Origin: an uncultured Collinsella sp. | Lineage (GTDB): Bacteria > Actinomycetota > Coriobacteriia > Coriobacteriales > Coriobacteriaceae | Assembly: GCA_900541685.1 (NCBI GenBank) | Contig: UQKM01000025.1 | Location: forward strand, 1-26,122 | Direction of reading: 5' to 3' | Length of the DNA: 26,122 bases | Shown here: piece by piece, positions 7,321 to 15,650 of the stretch | Layout: the number at the start of each line of letters is the position of its first letter | How positions within the stretch are numbered: position 1 is the stretch's first letter | The notes under the pieces: generated by a model | Told to the model about the DNA's origin: nothing | What the model saw: only the letters and a program-made list of their open reading frames with translations | The model's database searches: none | Program-made: the position numbers and the translations under genes

Positions 7321-7393
7321 GGGGACGTAGCTCAGTTGGGAGAGCGCTGCCGTCGCATGGCAGAGGCCGAGGGTTCGACTCCCTTCGTCTCCA
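7321..7393 (+). tRNA. tRNA-Ala (anticodon CGC)
   Basis: A full cloverleaf is visible: acceptor GGGGACG with CGTCTCC, anticodon stem CTGCC/GGCAG with loop GTCGCAT (anticodon CGC), and T-arm GAGGGTTCGACTCCC. The acceptor has the G3-U70 pair that identifies alanine tRNAs. The discriminator is A and CCA is not encoded. Confidence 0.97.
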
Positions 7394-7407
7394 CCCTTGG
7401 ATTTGAT

Positions 7408-7440
7408 AAGCCGCTGACATTGTGTCGGCGGCTTTTTTTA
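7408..7440 (+). terminator. Rho-independent terminator after tRNA-Ala
   Basis: AAGCCGCTGACA (7408-7419) pairs with TGTCGGCGGCTT (7423-7434), with one mismatch, followed by TTTTTTT. Confidence 0.88.
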
Positions 7441-7457
7441 AAAGAAAGGGCTGTACC

Positions 7458-7916
7458 ATGGCCGAGCTTGAGTCCCAACCATTGTCCGAAGAGGAGCGCG
7501 CTGAGTTGGAAGAGCTCCGCGCCGAGAAGGCCCGCCGCGAGGCTCGGGAAGAGGCCCGTCGCGAGCGTGAGGAGCTGGCTGCCCTGCGTGCTGAGCGTGC
7601 GAAGGCCGAGGAGGCCGCTGCGAACGCCGCATCCGCATCGGCGCCCGCGCCCGCACCCGAGCCCGTCGCCGCGAAGCCAGCGCCCACCGCGCCCAAACCT
7701 CAGCCTAAAAAGGCCGCTCGTCCCAAGTCCGACGAGCCCAAGTCGAGCCGTGACGAGATGACCTTTGCCCAGCGCATGGTCACCTCCAAGGAGCCTACGG
7801 GCGAAAACGAGATCCCTGGTATGGCGCCGGCTCAAAAAATCATCATTGTCCTTGCCCTCATCGCGTTTGTCGTCTTTATGGGCTACACGATCCTGACCAG
7901 CATGGGCCTGCTCTAA
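7458..7916 (+). CDS. Tail-anchored coiled-coil membrane protein, function unknown
   Basis: I do not recognise a family for this 152-residue protein. Residues about 10-52 are a strongly charged Glu/Arg/Ala heptad-rich helix, probably a coiled coil. Residues about 55-95 are an Ala/Pro/Lys linker. Residues about 129-148 (KIIIVLALIAFVVFMGYTIL) form one hydrophobic segment followed by only a few residues, so it should be anchored by its C-terminus with the bulk in the cytoplasm. There is no signal peptide. The start follows AAAGGG at 7445-7450; an in-frame ATG at 7422 lies inside the tRNA terminator and is rejected. No promoter fits between the terminator and the start, so expression may depend on readthrough from the tRNA-Ala unit. 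Confidence 0.75.
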   Translation: MAELESQPLSEEERAELEELRAEKARREAREEARREREELAALRAERAKAEEAAANAASASAPAPAPEPVAAKPAPTAPKPQPKKAARPKSDEPKSSRDEMTFAQRMVTSKEPTGENEIPGMAPAQKIIIVLALIAFVVFMGYTILTSMGLL

Positions 7917-8000
7917 CCGATTTGCATCGGGCGTCATGTCCGCATGCTCTGCTCTCGTCTAACCCTCAAATTCTGCACCACACATCCGAAAGGTCGCCCC

Positions 8001-9506
8001 ATGGCTTTGACCGACATCTCGCATCCCACCGACATTGCAATGCTCACCGATCTGTACGAGCTCACTATGGCCCAGGGCCTGTGGGAGAGCGGTAAGGCCA
8101 ATGAGCAGGGTTGTTTTACCGCATTTTACCGCGACCATCCCTTTGGCAGCGCCTATGCCGTCATGTGCGGCACCGCCGAACTGCCCGAGCTGGTCGAGAA
8201 CCTTCGCTTTACGCCCGAGGATATTGACTACCTCGCCTCGCTCCAGGCCCCTGCCGGCGGCGCGATGTTTAGGCCTGCATTCCTCGACTACCTGCGCGAT
8301 TTTCGTGCGCATGTAAACATCGACGCCGTGCCCGAGGGCGAGCTCATCTTTCCGCGCGAGCCCATGGTGCGCGTCACTGGCCCCGCGCTGGAGTGCCAGC
8401 TGCTCGAGACGGCGCTGCTCAACATCGTCGGGTTCCAGACGCTTGTCGCCACCAAGACGGCGCGCGTGGTGCTCGCCGCCGACGGTCGCCCCGTTGCCGA
8501 GTTTGGTCTGCGTCGCGCCCAGGGTCCCGATGGCGGCCTGGCCGTTGCGCGCGCGAGCTACGTTGCCGGGTGCTCCTCTACGTCCAATGTGCTCGCCGGC
8601 CGCCGCTACGGTATTCCCGTCTTTGGCACGCATGCGCACAGCTGGGTGATGAGCTTCGATTCCGAGCTCGAGGCCTTCCGCGCCTTTGCCAAGTCGAGCC
8701 CCAAGAACTGTACGCTGCTTATCGACACCTATGACGTGCGCGAGGGCTGCGAACATGCCATTACGGTTGCCAAAGAGATGGAGGCGGTGGGCGAGCGTCT
8801 GTCGGCTATTCGCATCGACTCCGGCGACCTTGCCAAGCTCTCCAAGTATGTTCGCGGCCGTTTTGATGCCGAGGGCCTGCCCTATGTGGGGATCTCGGTT
8901 TCCAACGATCTGGATGAGTACACGATTCAGTCGCTGCTCGACCAGGGCGCGCCCATCGACAGCTTTGGCGTGGGCACCAAGCTCGCGACCTGCTACGATC
9001 AGCCGGCGCTGGGCGGCGTGTACAAGCTTTCCGCCCGCCGTGCGAGCGAGGCAGATCCATGGACGCCGGTGGTCAAGCTCTCCGAGCAGCCCTACAAGCG
9101 CACGATCCCGGGTGTGCAACGCGTGCGCCGTTATTACGACGGCTTTGGCGGCCCGGTCTGCGACATGATCTACGACGAGGACCATCTGGCGGGGGAGGGC
9201 GCCGCGCGCGGCAATACCCTCGTGGCCGTGAATGATGCCGCCCTGGTGACCGACGTGTCCGAACTTGAGTATCGCGAGCTGCTGGTGCCGATCGTGCGCG
9301 ATGGCAGTGCGGTGGCTCCGCGTGAGAGCATCCAGGACGCGCGCGAGCGCTGTGCTTGGGCGCTCGATCATCTGGACGCAGCTTTCAAGCGCTTCCTGTA
9401 CCCGCAGACCTATGTGGTGGGCATGGAGCAGGGCCTGGCTCAGGTGCGCGACGAGCTCGTGCGCAAGAACATGGCCGCGGCCTCTGCCTTTCCCTGGGCT
9501 CACTAA
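8001..9506 (+). CDS. pncB: Nicotinate phosphoribosyltransferase
   Basis: The 501-residue enzyme makes nicotinate mononucleotide from nicotinate and PRPP with ATP, the entry step of NAD salvage (Preiss-Handler pathway). Family landmarks are the N-terminal DLYELTMAQG, EFGLRRAQGPDGG near residue 165, THAHSWVMSF near residue 212, IRIDSGDLAKLS near residue 270 and FGVGTKLA near residue 320. The length suits the longer Gram-positive and actinobacterial type. The start at 8001 follows AAAGGTCG and places DLYELTM at the usual distance from the N-terminus; an upstream ATG at 7944 would add an unconserved tail. The 3' end is 79 bases from proB with no terminator seen, so the two could be co-transcribed. 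Confidence 0.92.
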   Translation: MALTDISHPTDIAMLTDLYELTMAQGLWESGKANEQGCFTAFYRDHPFGSAYAVMCGTAELPELVENLRFTPEDIDYLASLQAPAGGAMFRPAFLDYLRDFRAHVNIDAVPEGELIFPREPMVRVTGPALECQLLETALLNIVGFQTLVATKTARVVLAADGRPVAEFGLRRAQGPDGGLAVARASYVAGCSSTSNVLAGRRYGIPVFGTHAHSWVMSFDSELEAFRAFAKSSPKNCTLLIDTYDVREGCEHAITVAKEMEAVGERLSAIRIDSGDLAKLSKYVRGRFDAEGLPYVGISVSNDLDEYTIQSLLDQGAPIDSFGVGTKLATCYDQPALGGVYKLSARRASEADPWTPVVKLSEQPYKRTIPGVQRVRRYYDGFGGPVCDMIYDEDHLAGEGAARGNTLVAVNDAALVTDVSELEYRELLVPIVRDGSAVAPRESIQDARERCAWALDHLDAAFKRFLYPQTYVVGMEQGLAQVRDELVRKNMAAASAFPWAH

Positions 9507-9585
9507 TTCCTTGGGCGGTAGGGGCGAGTCACACTCCCTTGGCCGCCAGCTCGGCCGTTCGCTGAGCAGTTGATTGGTTTGACGT

Positions 9586-10713
9586 ATGACGACTTCTTAT
9601 AAAACGATGGTGGTAAAGATCGGTTCGTCCACGGTGGTGGGTGCCGATGGCAAGGTCAACCGCGCCTTTATCGGCGGACTTGCCGATCAGGCCGCAGCGC
9701 TGCGCAAGCTCGGCTGGCGTCTGGTCGTGGTGAGCTCGGGCGCTATCGCCTGTGGCTATCCCGTGTTGGGCTTCGACCACAAGCCGGTCGGCGACCTTCC
9801 GAGCTTACAGGCCTGCGCCTCGGCCGGTCAGTGCATCATCTCGTCGGCCTACGACGAGGAGTTCCATGCGCGCGACCTGCTCACCTCGCTCGTGCTGCTC
9901 ACGCGTCACGACACGGCGCGCCGCACGTCCTACCTGCACGCGCGCGACGCCCTGCTTCGCCTGGTGGAGCTGGGTGTGGTGCCGGTCGTCAACGAGAACG
10001 ATACCGTCACCGTCGATGAGATCAAGTTTGGCGACAACGACACGCTGGCGGCGCTTGTGAGCTGCCTGGTTTCTGCCGATCTGTGCGTGACGCTCTCGGA
10101 CATCGATGGTCTCTATACTGCCAATCCGCATGAAGACCCCACGGCCGAGTTTGTTCCTGTCGTGCATAAGATCGATGCCAAGATTATTGCCTCGGCGGGC
10201 GATTCTTCCACATCGGTGGGCACGGGCGGCATGATTACCAAGATCCGTGCGAGCCGCATCCTGATGACGGCGGGCATTCAGAGCGTGATTTGCTCGGGCG
10301 AGGAGCCCGATGCGCTCGTGCGTCTCGCCCGCGTCGAGAGCGTGGGCACGCTGTTCGATCCGCCGGCGGAGCGTCTGGACATCGCACCCCGCAAGCTGTG
10401 GATCGCGCTGGGCGACAAGGCACATGGCTCGGTGACGGTCGATGATGGTGCTGCGAAGGCGCTGGTCAGCCGTGGCTCTTCCCTGCTTGCGGTGGGTATT
10501 CGCGAGGTCGATGGCCAGTTTGCCGAGGGCGATGTGCTCGACGTGTGCGACCCGAGCGGCATGGTTGTCGCCCGCGGTATCGCCGAGGCCGATTCGGACG
10601 TGCTGGAGCTCGCCGCCGGCCGCCGCCAGGACCAGATTGCCAGCAACCGCCTGCTCGCAGACCTGGCCGAGAAGCCCGCAATCCATAGGGACAACTTGAT
10701 AGTGTTTGCATAA
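9586..10713 (+). CDS. proB: Glutamate 5-kinase
   Basis: This cytoplasmic enzyme phosphorylates glutamate to gamma-glutamyl phosphate, the first and usually proline-inhibited step of proline synthesis. The 375-residue protein has the amino-acid kinase domain at residues 1-260 (KIGSSTVV, SSGAIACG, NENDTVTVDEIKFGDNDTLA, DIDGLYTANP, GTGGMITKI) and a C-terminal PUA domain at about residues 280-360, as in most bacterial ProB enzymes. The ribosome binding site before 9586 is weak. Its pathway partner proA is not adjacent but 1.6 kb downstream, beyond an opposing hydrolase gene. A strong terminator follows. Confidence 0.96.
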   Translation: MTTSYKTMVVKIGSSTVVGADGKVNRAFIGGLADQAAALRKLGWRLVVVSSGAIACGYPVLGFDHKPVGDLPSLQACASAGQCIISSAYDEEFHARDLLTSLVLLTRHDTARRTSYLHARDALLRLVELGVVPVVNENDTVTVDEIKFGDNDTLAALVSCLVSADLCVTLSDIDGLYTANPHEDPTAEFVPVVHKIDAKIIASAGDSSTSVGTGGMITKIRASRILMTAGIQSVICSGEEPDALVRLARVESVGTLFDPPAERLDIAPRKLWIALGDKAHGSVTVDDGAAKALVSRGSSLLAVGIREVDGQFAEGDVLDVCDPSGMVVARGIAEADSDVLELAAGRRQDQIASNRLLADLAEKPAIHRDNLIVFA

Positions 10714-10714
10714 A

Positions 10715-10764
10715 GAGAGGCAGCGCTGCGGCTCGTTTTGCCAGCAGTGCTGCCTCTCCTTTTC
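10715..10764 (+). terminator. Rho-independent terminator after proB
   Basis: GAGAGGCAGCGCTGC (10715-10729) pairs with GCAGTGCTGCCTCTC (10744-10758), with one G-U pair, followed by CTTTT. It starts one base after the proB stop. Confidence 0.88.
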
Positions 10765-10812
10765 CGGCACTTGGGGACGTTCCTATTGTGCCGGCAGGTG
10801 GGGACACTCCTT
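10764..10812. repeat. Hairpin repeat family C, copy C1
   Basis: Read on -, it has GTGTCCC, a 19-base spacer and AACGTCCCC, with arms CCGGCAC (10764-10770) and GTGCCGG (10788-10794). It begins 2 bases past the stop of the hydrolase gene. The second copy (18951-18997) keeps the two blocks at the same 19-base spacing. Confidence 0.7.
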
Positions 10813-10814
10813 TG

Positions 10815-12233
10815 CTAGAAGATTCGGCGCAGGTCTCCGCGGTTGAGGGACTCGTCGAAGAGGTGCTTGAATACCACACTGCCGTGCAGGCCGTCGTGCT
10901 CGAACTCGTTGGTTACCCAGGCGTGCGAGTTGCCCACGCGGCTGAGCGTATCGAGCTGCATGCCCGAGTCCACGTACATGTCATCGAAGTACACCGCGGC
11001 CTGCAGGGGCACCTCGTTGCACGCCAGGCGCTGCGGGTCGTAGATCTTGTCCCAGCTGGTGTCTTCCATCAGCAGGTCCATGGCGGGCTTGAAGGGCTTG
11101 AGCTCGGGCATCTGCTCGAACATCCACGGGAACATGGCCTCGCCGGTAAACATGAGCGGTCGCGTGAGCGTGTCGAACTCGGCACGATGGGCCTTCTCTT
11201 CTGCCGCGGCCCAGCGAATGGGCATGGTGTCGCCGTCGGCGTAGATGAACTCCTGAAGCGTCCAGTACAGCGGATTCGTGCGCGTGTTGGTGCGCTCGAA
11301 GGCGCGCATCAAAAAGCTGTCGGATACCGAGGCGCCGCAGGCCAGCGTGCCGTCGCCGTCAACAAAAGCATGATCGATAATCCAATGCATGCGCTCAAAG
11401 CTCGGCTTCATGCCAAAGTCGCTGCCCATGAGCTGTAGGCGCTCGACCGTCATTGGCGAGCCGTCGGGCAGTACGGGCTTCTGAGCCTCGAGCGCATCGG
11501 CCAGGGCTGCCACGCGCTCGACATCGGCGGGGTAACGGTCGTAATACTGCTGCGTCTTGGCGGCCATGCGCGGGAAGGTGTGCGCGTAGACCTCGCTGGC
11601 GCTCGCCGGCACGTGCGGAATGCCGCCGCAGGTAAAGCTTGCCGCCACGCCCTCGGGGAAGAGCGACAGATAGCTCAACGTCAAAAAGCCGCCGTAGCTC
11701 TGCCCGAGTGTGACCCAGGGCTTGCCGCCAAAGCCCACCAGGCGCAGGTACTCAAAATCGCGCACGATGGAGCTGGCGAGGTGACGCTTGAGGAAGTCCG
11801 CCTGCGAGCGGGCCGCATCGGAGCCTGCCGCCTCGGCGCGCTCGCCCAGTGCGGCAATCGTGCGCCCGTCTACACAGCTGCTGCGCCCGGTACCGCGCTG
11901 GTCGGGCAGCACGACGCGGAAATGCTTGACGGCCTCTTCGATCCAGCCATCGCTTGTGGGCGACAGCGGACGCGGGCTCTCGCCACCGGGGCCACCCTGC
12001 AAAAAGAGAAGGAGCGGCAGGTCGTCGTTGATGCGGTCGGGTGCGCAAACCACACGGTAGAAAAGCTTAATGCTCTCGGGCGCGCCGGCGATGGGCGCCG
12101 GCATGGCGCCGCGGCGCATGGTGCTGCCGACGGCCAAAAGCATGGGCTCAAGGCCGCGCCAGTCGAGGGGGACATCGATGCTGTGGTCCTCGACATAGAG
12201 GCCGGGGACGTGGTACGAAGTGATGAGGGCCAT
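10815..12233 (-). CDS. Alpha/beta hydrolase, proline-iminopeptidase-like (S33 family)
   Basis: The 472-residue protein has the alpha/beta-hydrolase order typical of prolyl aminopeptidases: oxyanion motif LQGGPGGESPRP, then DQRGTGRSS, then nucleophile elbow GQSYGGF (Ser near residue 178), a long helical cap, and a late histidine region SHAWVTNEFEHDGLHG. Such enzymes remove N-terminal proline from peptides; some relatives use other small peptides or esters. No signal peptide is present, so it should act in the cytoplasm. It lies between proB and proA on the opposite strand, which fits a proline-supply role but does not prove it. The start at 12233 (GGAAGT upstream) is preferred over a distal in-frame start at 12323, which would overlap the proA promoter region. 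A possible -10 TAGAAT lies on - near 12280-12275. Confidence 0.85.
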   Translation of the reverse strand: MALITSYHVPGLYVEDHSIDVPLDWRGLEPMLLAVGSTMRRGAMPAPIAGAPESIKLFYRVVCAPDRINDDLPLLLFLQGGPGGESPRPLSPTSDGWIEEAVKHFRVVLPDQRGTGRSSCVDGRTIAALGERAEAAGSDAARSQADFLKRHLASSIVRDFEYLRLVGFGGKPWVTLGQSYGGFLTLSYLSLFPEGVAASFTCGGIPHVPASASEVYAHTFPRMAAKTQQYYDRYPADVERVAALADALEAQKPVLPDGSPMTVERLQLMGSDFGMKPSFERMHWIIDHAFVDGDGTLACGASVSDSFLMRAFERTNTRTNPLYWTLQEFIYADGDTMPIRWAAAEEKAHRAEFDTLTRPLMFTGEAMFPWMFEQMPELKPFKPAMDLLMEDTSWDKIYDPQRLACNEVPLQAAVYFDDMYVDSGMQLDTLSRVGNSHAWVTNEFEHDGLHGSVVFKHLFDESLNRGDLRRIF

Positions 12234-12346
12234 GCGGTACTTCCGTTCGTTGCGGTGTTTCGGGTTGACCAATTCTACCGCCGCGCGCGAGGGCATGCAC
12301 AAATCGGCTACCATGGTGGGCAAACTACTAAGAGAAAGGGCCGCCC

Positions 12347-13633
12347 ATGTCGGTCGATATAGCCACGTATGTCCACGATCTTGCCGTCGAGGCCAAGGCC
12401 GCTTCTGCCGCGCTTGCCACGGCGAGCGATGCCCAGCGCCAGGAGGCCGTGCGCGTCATGGCCGCGGCGCTGCGCGATGGTGTCGACTCCATCGTCGCCG
12501 CCAACGAGCTCGACATGTCCGCCGCGCGCGATGCGGGGACCTCGGCAGGGCTCCTCGATCGCCTGTTGCTGACGCCCGAGCGCGTTGAGGGCATGGCCGC
12601 CGGCCTGGAGAAGCTTGCCGAGCTGCCCGATCCCGTCGGCCGCGTGCTCGACCATCGCGTGCTTGCAAGCGGCGTGGACCTTACCCGCGTGAGCGTGCCG
12701 CTGGGTCTGGTTGCCATGGTGTACGAGGCGCGCCCCAACGTGACGGCCGATGCCGCGGGCATCTGCATCCGCACCGGCAACGCCTGCATCCTGCGCGGCG
12801 GTTCGCTGGCCTATCACTCGTGCGCCATGATTGCCGAGCTGCTGGCCGATGCGCTTGAGGCCCAGGGTTTCCCGCGCGAGGCCGTCTCGATGATCGAGTC
12901 TACCGACCGCGAGGCCACCGGCGAGCTCATGAAGCTCCGTGGTATTGTCGATGTGCTCATTCCGCGTGGCGGTGCGGGCCTGATCCAGCGCTGCATGCGC
13001 GAGTCGCTCGTGCCGGTGATCGAGACGGGCACGGGCAACTGCCACATCTATGTGCATGAATCCGCCGACTTCGATAAAGCGCTCAATATTATCGTCAACG
13101 CTAAGACGCAGCGCGTGGGCGTGTGCAATGCCGCCGAGTCGCTGCTGGTCGACCGTGCCGTGGCCGATGCGTTTTTGCCCGCGGTCGTTGCCGTGCTGCA
13201 TGACCACGGCGTGCTCATGCACGGCGACGAGGCCACGTGCGCCGCGTGCGCCGACGCCGGCTTTGTGGAGGGCGATGACTACGCCGCCGCGACTGAGGAG
13301 GACTGGGGTCGCGAGTATCTGGCGCTCGAGATGAGCGTGAAGGTCGTGGCAAACGAGGACGAGGCCATCGCGCACATCAACCGCTACGGCACGATGCACT
13401 CCGAGGCCATCGTTGCCGAGGACACGGATGCTTGCGAGCGCTTCCTGGACGCGGTCGATGCCTCGGCCGTGTACGCCAACGCCAGCACGCGCTTTACCGA
13501 CGGCGGCGAGTTTGGCCTGGGCGCCGAGATCGGCATCTCGACCCAAAAGCTCCACGCCCGTGGCCCCTTTGCCGCCGAGGCCCTCACCACCTACAAATAC
13601 AAGCTCCGCGGCACCGGCCAGGTCCGTCCCTAA
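12347..13633 (+). CDS. proA: Gamma-glutamyl phosphate reductase
   Basis: The NADPH-dependent reductase converts gamma-glutamyl phosphate to glutamate semialdehyde, the second step of proline synthesis, and typically works in complex with ProB. The 428-residue protein is full length. The catalytic cysteine is in QRVGVCNAAES near residue 260; VPLGLVAMVYEARPNVT near residue 125 and GTGNCHIYVHESADFDKA near residue 230 are ProA landmarks. The start follows AGAAAGG. Repeat B1 begins on the stop codon itself (TAA at 13631-13633), and a terminator follows at 13684. Confidence 0.96.
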   Translation: MSVDIATYVHDLAVEAKAASAALATASDAQRQEAVRVMAAALRDGVDSIVAANELDMSAARDAGTSAGLLDRLLLTPERVEGMAAGLEKLAELPDPVGRVLDHRVLASGVDLTRVSVPLGLVAMVYEARPNVTADAAGICIRTGNACILRGGSLAYHSCAMIAELLADALEAQGFPREAVSMIESTDREATGELMKLRGIVDVLIPRGGAGLIQRCMRESLVPVIETGTGNCHIYVHESADFDKALNIIVNAKTQRVGVCNAAESLLVDRAVADAFLPAVVAVLHDHGVLMHGDEATCAACADAGFVEGDDYAAATEEDWGREYLALEMSVKVVANEDEAIAHINRYGTMHSEAIVAEDTDACERFLDAVDASAVYANASTRFTDGGEFGLGAEIGISTQKLHARGPFAAEALTTYKYKLRGTGQVRP

Positions 13634-13670
13634 ACCTACCAAAAAGGGACAGGTTTATTTTGGCAGGTTT
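13632..13670. repeat. Hairpin repeat family B, copy B1
   Basis: The arms AAACCTACCAAAA (13632-13644) and TTTTGGCAGGTTT (13658-13670) differ at one position, around the core GGGACAGG. It overlaps the proA stop codon and is nearly identical to B2. Confidence 0.92.
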
Positions 13671-13683
13671 TATCTGCGGTTTT

Positions 13684-13712
13684 GTCGGGCGACACGTTCG
13701 CCCGGCTTTTTT
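13684..13712 (+). terminator. Rho-independent terminator after proA
   Basis: GTCGGGCG (13684-13691) pairs with CGCCCGGC (13699-13706), followed by TTTTTT. Confidence 0.85.
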
Positions 13713-13804
13713 CTCCGCATGCCTTTTCTGCCTTTCGACTTGGCCCGCGGCGATATACGATAGTGACACCGTGTCCTAGCACCGACTCACCTGGAGGTAC
13801 TGCC

Positions 13805-14404
13805 ATGTCCCAGACGCTTTCCGCCGGAATCACCCGCGACCGCGCGTTTGAACTGCTCAACGAGCACAACAAGGACCCGTTCCACATCACGCACGGCGAG
13901 ACCGTCGAGGGCACCATGCGCTACTTTGCGCGCGAGTTCGACCCCGAAAACGAAGAGTTTTGGGGCATTGTCGGTCTGCTGCATGACCTGGATTGGGAGG
14001 AGCATGAGGATGACCCCATGAACCACACCATCTATGCTGCCGAGATTCTCGAGGGTGAGGGTGCGACTCCCGAGCTTATCCGCGCCATCCAAACGCACAC
14101 GTCGGACTTCAACTCTTCGCTGCCCAAGCCCGAGCTGCAGATGGAAAAGATCCTGTTTGCCTGCGATGAGCTCACCGGTCTGATCGGCGCCGCCGTCATC
14201 ATGCGCCCGAGCAAGAGCGTCATGGACTTTACGACCAAGTCGCTCAAAAAGAAATTCAAGGACAAGCGCTTTGCCGCCGGCTGCTCGCGCGATGTAATTT
14301 CGCAGGGCGCCGAGATGCTGGGCTGGGAGCTTCCCGAGCTCTTTGACCGCACCATCGCGGCCATGCAGTCCTTCGCTCCCGATCGCGACACCTTTCAGGC
14401 CTAA
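13805..14404 (+). CDS. HD-domain phosphohydrolase
   Basis: The 199-residue protein carries an HD metal-binding domain: H30 in HITHGE, H60-D61 in GLLHDLDWEEH, and later HTSDF and DELTGLI. It resembles small uncharacterised HD hydrolases annotated as predicted metal-dependent phosphohydrolases. Substrate unknown; nucleotides are the usual targets of this superfamily. GGAGGT lies directly upstream of 13805, and an in-frame ATG at 13682 would run through the proA terminator, so it is rejected. The stop codon TAA (14402-14404) is part of repeat B2. Confidence 0.87.
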   Translation: MSQTLSAGITRDRAFELLNEHNKDPFHITHGETVEGTMRYFAREFDPENEEFWGIVGLLHDLDWEEHEDDPMNHTIYAAEILEGEGATPELIRAIQTHTSDFNSSLPKPELQMEKILFACDELTGLIGAAVIMRPSKSVMDFTTKSLKKKFKDKRFAAGCSRDVISQGAEMLGWELPELFDRTIAAMQSFAPDRDTFQA

Positions 14405-14446
14405 CCTGCCAAAAAGGGACAGGTTTATTTTGGCAGGTTTTATCTG
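14403..14446. repeat. Hairpin repeat family B, copy B2 (left flank of the RAYT unit)
   Basis: The arms AACCTGCCAAAA (14403-14414) and TTTTGGCAGGTT (14428-14439) are perfect, the core is GGGACAGG, and the tail TTATCTGG is shared with B3. It is in + orientation and overlaps the HD gene stop. Confidence 0.94.
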
Positions 14447-14447
14447 G

Positions 14448-14492
14448 GAAAACACTTCCGTTGGACTTTATTCAGCGGAAGCGTTTTCTGTT
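14448..14492 (+). terminator. Likely terminator after the HD-domain gene
   Basis: GAAAACACTTCCG (14448-14460) pairs with CGGAAGCGTTTTC (14476-14488), with one mismatch, followed by a short T-rich stretch. Confidence 0.65.
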
Positions 14493-14574
14493 TGACATGG
14501 TGACGCTGGCGAATGACGTCGCCTCACGGCAGGCAGCTGCGCTTCGCCGTATCCGTAACTCGGTAAACGCGACG

Positions 14575-15333
14575 CTAGGACGCGTTTTTGATAATCCATG
14601 TTCCCAGTCCTGTCAGCAGCTGAACCTGCTTAACCGTTAGCCCCTGTTTTCGAAGCGCGAGAATCGCCTCATTGCGAAGTGGCTTGGAGACGGATTTGAG
14701 TTCCGTCGGAGTACATCCTGCGACACTCTGCACGACTGCCGTGCCAAATTCGCATAGATCTTCCTCGCGAACCTTGGCTGTTGCGCTGGGGCGATAGGGA
14801 AGCGACGGCGTGCTTTCCATGAGTTGAAGATATGAGCGAGGTGTTGGGAATAAAACACCGACAACGTTGCCGGTGACATGTGGCCGTGACCTGGCACTCA
14901 TCAGATACTCGCGATGGCTACTCCAGGGGTATTCGTCGTATGCCGCCAGTCCTGCTTTTTGTGGATTTAGATGAATGTATCGAATTGCCTCGAGTAATTA
15001 TACTTCCGACTTAATGGGCGAATCCCAAAACCGCTCCTGAAACACGTGGCCGATATGCCCCGTCCGCGCATTGTACCTGCCCGCATACGATACGGCTACC
15101 GCGTGCATCGCGTCGCTCTTGCGGTCGTCCGGATCGTCGATGAGCAGATGAATGTGGTTTCCCATAAGGCACCAAGCTATAAGCTCGATATTGTGTTTGG
15201 GGAGGATCGCATCGAGGATCTGAAGCATGGCGATTCGGTCCTCGGCATCGTCAAACAGCAATTGCCCTCCGTTTCCACGCAACGTGACGTGGAAATACCC
15301 AGTTGGCGACTTTGAACGAGGTTTTCTCGGCAT
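14575..15333 (-). pseudogene. REP-associated tyrosine transposase (RAYT), interrupted by one stop codon
   Basis: On - the frame starts at 15333 behind a strong AAAGGAGG and reads 252 codons, with a single in-frame TAA at 15000-14998 (codon 112). The first part has the RAYT/IS200-like Y1 transposase landmarks: GYFHVTLRGNG, the metal-binding HIH (60-62) in MGNHIHLL, candidate catalytic tyrosines Y83/Y87, and GHIGHVFQERF. After the stop the same frame continues with LLEAIRYIHLNP, a core RAYT motif, through to a C-terminal helical region ending near 14575. No frameshift is seen, so one base change (a Tyr codon to TAA would fit family sequences) explains it; a sequencing error is possible. RAYTs are thought to act on REP-type hairpins, and inverted family-B hairpins flank this gene. 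Confidence 0.88.
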
Positions 15334-15650
15334 GGCCCCTCCTTTAGCTTGGATGGGCTGAAGATACCTCATTCGCAGGCTTCGGTTGCCGAGATTCAGT
15401 TCACCGACTATAGCTGCTACCTGCCGAAATGTTATTGCGTTTTCAATTTGATGCTATTTAATGGTAATTGAGCAAGGCGAGCGTGTCCGCCATGGATGTG
15501 GGTGTTAGTTGTGCTGCGCTGGATGGTCCTCGCGTGAAGACGTCACAAATTGGCATCAAGCTTTTCTGTGGCGATAGAAAAATGGCTGGGCGCCTAAAAG
15601 CAAAACGGTGCACCCAGCCATCTACTAATTGTTCATTGACGTTTGGCCAG
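15334..15650. other. Non-coding stretch upstream of RAYT
   Basis: This is lower-GC DNA than the neighbouring genes, with no convincing gene on either strand. The only structure I can support is the hairpin at 15574-15621, listed separately. The region together with the RAYT gene may be one inserted unit bounded by B2 and B3. Confidence 0.5.
15574..15621 (-). terminator. Rho-independent terminator on -, probably for carD
   Basis: On -, ATGGCTGGGTGCACC (15621-15607) pairs with GGCGCCCAGCCAT (15594-15582), with a small bulge, followed by TTTTTC. It lies about 70 bases past the carD stop, after repeat B3. Confidence 0.7.
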
